Below, one piece after another: positions 61,773-64,000 of a stretch of 64,000 bases of DNA. Position numbers and translations under genes: made by a program. The notes beneath the pieces were generated by a model. That model was not told where the DNA came from. It was given only the letters and a program-made list of their open reading frames with translations, and made no database searches. This DNA is from Phytobacter ursingii (GTDB lineage: Bacteria; Pseudomonadota; Gammaproteobacteria; Enterobacterales; Enterobacteriaceae). The stretch lies in the NCBI GenBank assembly GCA_901456055.1, contig CABDWT010000018.1, positions 248,001 through 312,000 on the forward strand, given 5' to 3'. The first letter of the stretch is position 1. The number at the start of each line of letters is the position of its first letter.

Positions 61773-62768
61773 TCAAAAGGACTCTCGAGCTAACCAGGGA
61801 CTATCAACCAGTACCCTTTCGTTGCTGTCATCACCGTTAATGATGTGCAATGTACTCAGCCGACCAATTTCATAGTGCGGTAATTGTACCGTTGATAAAG
61901 GAGGCAAAAACAGGTTGCCAATCCCTACAAGGTTATCGTAGCCAATAACCCCGATATCTTGCGGGATGCGTATCCCTTTTGCCAAAAGGGTCTGATAAAC
62001 CATAAAGGCAATACGGTCGTTACCGCAAATAACCGAATCAAACTGGGGTTTCCCCTCATGAATATGCGCTAACAGAATGTCAGGAATATCACGATAGTGT
62101 TCATCGCCAAATTGCATATAACAATGATCCAACGTATCGGGATCAATGCCTGCCTCGCGACAGGCGCGCTCCAGCCCTTTTCTGCGACGGGAAGTTGCCA
62201 GGTGATTGGCGGGCAGATGCAGACAAATTGGCCGACGATACCCTGCAGCCAGCAACGCCTGTACTGCGGTATATTGCCCCTGTTCATCGTCAGGGATATA
62301 GCAGGCAACCGGCTCCCCTTTATTTTGACAGTTTGCCAGCACGCAGGGATGCGTAAGCAATTTTGGCGGGACGCGCACTTCGCGCAGCCCCATGGTAGTG
62401 AAAATGATACCCCCGGGTCGGTGCGCAAGGAGAAGATCGACAATATCGTCAGGATTATCATCAGAGAACATATTCACCACGAAGCTGTTCCAGCCGTGTG
62501 CGCGGGCAGTCTCCTCAATTGATAGCGTAATTTCTACCGAAAAGGGTGTGGTTACCGTATCCAGTGCGAGGACGCCAATCGTTTTATTTTTCGTTCCGAC
62601 ACTGCGGATCTGTTTTGCAGACAGATCGGGGACGTAGTTCAGATGCACAATCGCCGCCTGTACCCGCGCAAGCGTCTCAGGCTTTACGCGTTCAGGGTTA
62701 TTCAGTGCCCGAGAAACGGTCATTAACGATACATTGGCCATTTTGGCCACATCTTTTAAAGACGCCAT
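61773..62768 (-). CDS. LacI/GalR-family repressor of sugar uptake
   Basis: A 331-residue LacI-type repressor. The HTH is at the start (MASLKDVAKMANVSLMTVSRALNNPERV), then the hinge helix region DLSAKQIRS and a periplasmic-binding-like sugar domain with VLALDTVTTPFSVEI and GVIGYDNLVGIGNLFLPPLSTVQLPHYEIG. ATG 62768 gives the canonical N terminus; 24 upstream codons are spurious. It is divergent from a LacY-type symporter, and two GTTAACGTTA-type operators lie between. It presumably represses the symporter and any downstream glycosidase until an oligosaccharide or derivative is present. The inducing sugar is unknown. Confidence 0.88.
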   Translation of the reverse strand: MASLKDVAKMANVSLMTVSRALNNPERVKPETLARVQAAIVHLNYVPDLSAKQIRSVGTKNKTIGVLALDTVTTPFSVEITLSIEETARAHGWNSFVVNMFSDDNPDDIVDLLLAHRPGGIIFTTMGLREVRVPPKLLTHPCVLANCQNKGEPVACYIPDDEQGQYTAVQALLAAGYRRPICLHLPANHLATSRRRKGLERACREAGIDPDTLDHCYMQFGDEHYRDIPDILLAHIHEGKPQFDSVICGNDRIAFMVYQTLLAKGIRIPQDIGVIGYDNLVGIGNLFLPPLSTVQLPHYEIGRLSTLHIINGDDSNERVLVDSPWLARESF

Positions 62769-62900
62769 AACCTTCCGTTTAGCATTAACACGCCTCAATC
62801 CTCGTTGCGTAAGCGAACCTTCACAATAAAGATTATCCATAAAAATGAACTCATTATTCTAAGCATTCAGCCTGTGATTTTGCGAATTTGGAACAAAAAT

Positions 62901-62928
62901 TTGACACAGATCTCAAAAGACCTATGTT
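62901..62928 (+). promoter_or_regulatory. Sigma70 promoter for the LacY-type symporter
   Basis: A perfect -35 TTGACA (62901-62906) with a 16-bp spacer to TATGTT (62923-62928). The -10 is overlapped by operator 1, as expected for LacI-type repression. Confidence 0.65.
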
Positions 62929-62937
62929 AACGTTAAC
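62926..62937. promoter_or_regulatory. LacI-family operator 1 (GTTAACGTTAAC)
   Basis: A perfect 12-bp palindrome with the central CG typical of LacI/GalR sites, overlapping the -10 box and start point of the symporter promoter. Confidence 0.75.
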
Positions 62938-62988
62938 TTTTGTGATTAACATCGTATATCGACCAAAAAAGCGGTGTGGACGGCATAT

Positions 62989-63000
62989 GTTAACGTTACC
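62989..63000. promoter_or_regulatory. LacI-family operator 2 (GTTAACGTTACC)
   Basis: A second copy with one mismatch to operator 1, 63 bp downstream (six helical turns), ending 34 bp before the symporter start. The spacing suits repression by DNA looping. Confidence 0.7.
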
Positions 63001-63034
63001 ATCGATGCATATAATCCGCTATGAGATTGCTCAG

Positions 63035-64000
63035 ATGAAAAAACGGTCTTCTCGCAACTATTTGCTGCTCAGCGCCCTGCTGTTCTTTTTCTTCGTCACC
63101 TGGTCGTCATCCAGCTCGCTTCTTTCTATATGGCTTCATCAGGAAGTGGGATTAAAAGCGTCTGAAACAGGTATTATCTTTTCCGTCTTATCGGTCTCTG
63201 CCCTGTTCGCTCAGGTTTTCTACGGTTTTATTCAGGACCGTCTTGGCCTGCGTAAAAACCTGCTGTGGTTTATTACGGCACTACTGATCCTCTCCGCCCC
63301 CGCTTATCTCTGTTTTAGCTATTTGCTCAAGCTCAATATCTTACTGGGCAGTATTTTTGGTGGTCTGTTTATTGGCATGACATTTAACGGCGGAATCGGC
63401 GTGCTGGAGTCATATACCGAGCGTGTTGCACGTCAAAGCAATTTTGAATTTGGACGGGCTCGCATGTGGGGCTCTCTGGGTTGGGCCGTCGCAACGTTTT
63501 TTGCCGGGCTGCTGTTTAATATTAATCCTGACCTTAACTTTATAGTGGCGTCATGTTCTGGCATGGTCTTCTTCTGCCTGCTGGCCCGGTTAAAAGTTGC
63601 CGCACCGGCGAGCATGGAGAAACTGGAAATTGGGGCTAAAAAGGTCTCCCTTGAAGATGCCTTGCGCCTACTTATGTTACCTCGTTTCTGGGCACTTATT
63701 TTCTTCGTGGTCGGAACCTGTATTTATGGCGTTTACGATCAGCAATTCCCGGTCTATTTTTCCTCGCAGTTTCCTACCCTGAAGGAAGGAAATGCCATGT
63801 TTGGTTATTTAAATTCATTTCAGGTTTTTCTGGAAGCGGCAGGGATGTTTTGTGCACCGTGGCTGGTTAACCGGATTGGTGCCAAAAATGGCCTTATTTT
63901 CGCCGGTATGGTGATGGCGCTTCGTATGATCGCCTCAGGACTGGTTGAAGGACCGTTGCTCATTTCAATTACAAAACTGCTGCATGCCGTTGAGTTGCCG
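63035..64000 (+). CDS. LacY-family oligosaccharide:H+ symporter, 3' end off the window
   Basis: 322 codons of an MFS sugar permease of the LacY/RafB/CscB family, open to the right edge. It keeps the LacY mechanistic residues: Glu and Arg in GVLESYTERVARQSNFEFGRARMWGSLGW (Glu126 and Arg144 of LacY, the motif split by several residues), the YDQQF motif of helix VII, Arg in ALRMIASG (Arg302) and His/Glu in KLLHAVELP (His322, Glu325). It imports an oligosaccharide with a proton. The start MKKRSSRNYLLLS at 63035 lies 34 bp after operator 2. The substrate (lactose, raffinose, sucrose, melibiose type) cannot be decided. Confidence 0.88.
   Translation, partial: MKKRSSRNYLLLSALLFFFFVTWSSSSSLLSIWLHQEVGLKASETGIIFSVLSVSALFAQVFYGFIQDRLGLRKNLLWFITALLILSAPAYLCFSYLLKLNILLGSIFGGLFIGMTFNGGIGVLESYTERVARQSNFEFGRARMWGSLGWAVATFFAGLLFNINPDLNFIVASCSGMVFFCLLARLKVAAPASMEKLEIGAKKVSLEDALRLLMLPRFWALIFFVVGTCIYGVYDQQFPVYFSSQFPTLKEGNAMFGYLNSFQVFLEAAGMFCAPWLVNRIGAKNGLIFAGMVMALRMIASGLVEGPLLISITKLLHAVELP

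Noticed and set aside
62866-62892. CRP-like site TGTGA-TTTTGC-GAATT before the LacY-type gene
   Set aside because: Only the left half matches the consensus; too weak to report as a site although CRP control of such a gene would be expected.
1-64000. CRISPR arrays, tRNA or rRNA genes, intact transposases
   Set aside because: None was seen on reading both strands: no regularly spaced direct repeats, no tRNA-like T-loop runs and no transposase motifs.

Overview
The window is chromosomal DNA of a member of the Enterobacteriaceae, most like the Klebsiella/Enterobacter group. The best marker is the block at 49.2-54.8 kb, which has the arrangement rarA-oqxA-oqxB-oqxR known from those genera. A complete dhaR-dhaKLM set and a three-domain cytoplasmic fumarate reductase with its own ApbE also fit. 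I cannot name a species. I see no rRNA or tRNA gene, CRISPR array or intact insertion sequence.

Layout. 1-12 kb is a run of accessory modules, most of them a transcription factor beside a divergent enzyme, envelope protein or transporter: a truncated winged-helix/ATPase regulator; LysR with a quinone-oxidoreductase-type enzyme; a two-component system with an overlooked 44-residue lipoprotein and a divergent MipA/OmpV protein; HxlR with an NmrA-type reductase; an SRPBCC protein; a GNAT; and LysR with an MFS exporter. 12-13.6 kb holds a solitary RES-domain protein and a MurQ-like protein whose two catalytic glutamates are both aspartate. 13.7-27.7 kb is a C4-dicarboxylate fermentation island: DcuS/DcuR sensor pair, ApbE, fumarate reductase, DASS transporter, class I fumarase, AEC transporter, NAD-malic enzyme and a hydrolase, with a perfect FNR box in the long AT-rich spacer. 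27.7-33.7 kb is the dihydroxyacetone kinase regulon. Its regulator and structural genes are separated by an unusually long spacer carrying GC-rich hairpin repeats.

33.8-49.1 kb returns to small regulator/oxidoreductase modules: HxlR, DoxX and flavodoxin; acetoin-reductase-like SDR and AcoK-like regulator without the aco operon; MFS; two LysR genes; DoxX and glutathionyl-hydroquinone reductase; SDR and AraC; GNAT and MocR. 49.2-54.8 kb is the OqxAB multidrug efflux system with activator RarA and repressor OqxR. Its promoter region holds repeated TTGCA-type motifs, one of which straddles the oqxA -35 box. 55-61.4 kb has a DUF2569 membrane protein, an SDR/AraC pair, a type A chloramphenicol acetyltransferase, an MFS remnant, a TetR/Rid pair with a perfect inverted-repeat operator, and a secreted alpha/beta hydrolase. 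The window closes with a LacI-family repressor and a divergent LacY-type sugar symporter cut by the right edge.

The most unusual signal is upstream of the chloramphenicol acetyltransferase. A 14-codon leader overlaps the left arm of a perfect 10-bp hairpin whose right arm contains the gene's ribosome-binding site. This is the architecture of the drug-inducible translation attenuators known from Gram-positive cat genes.
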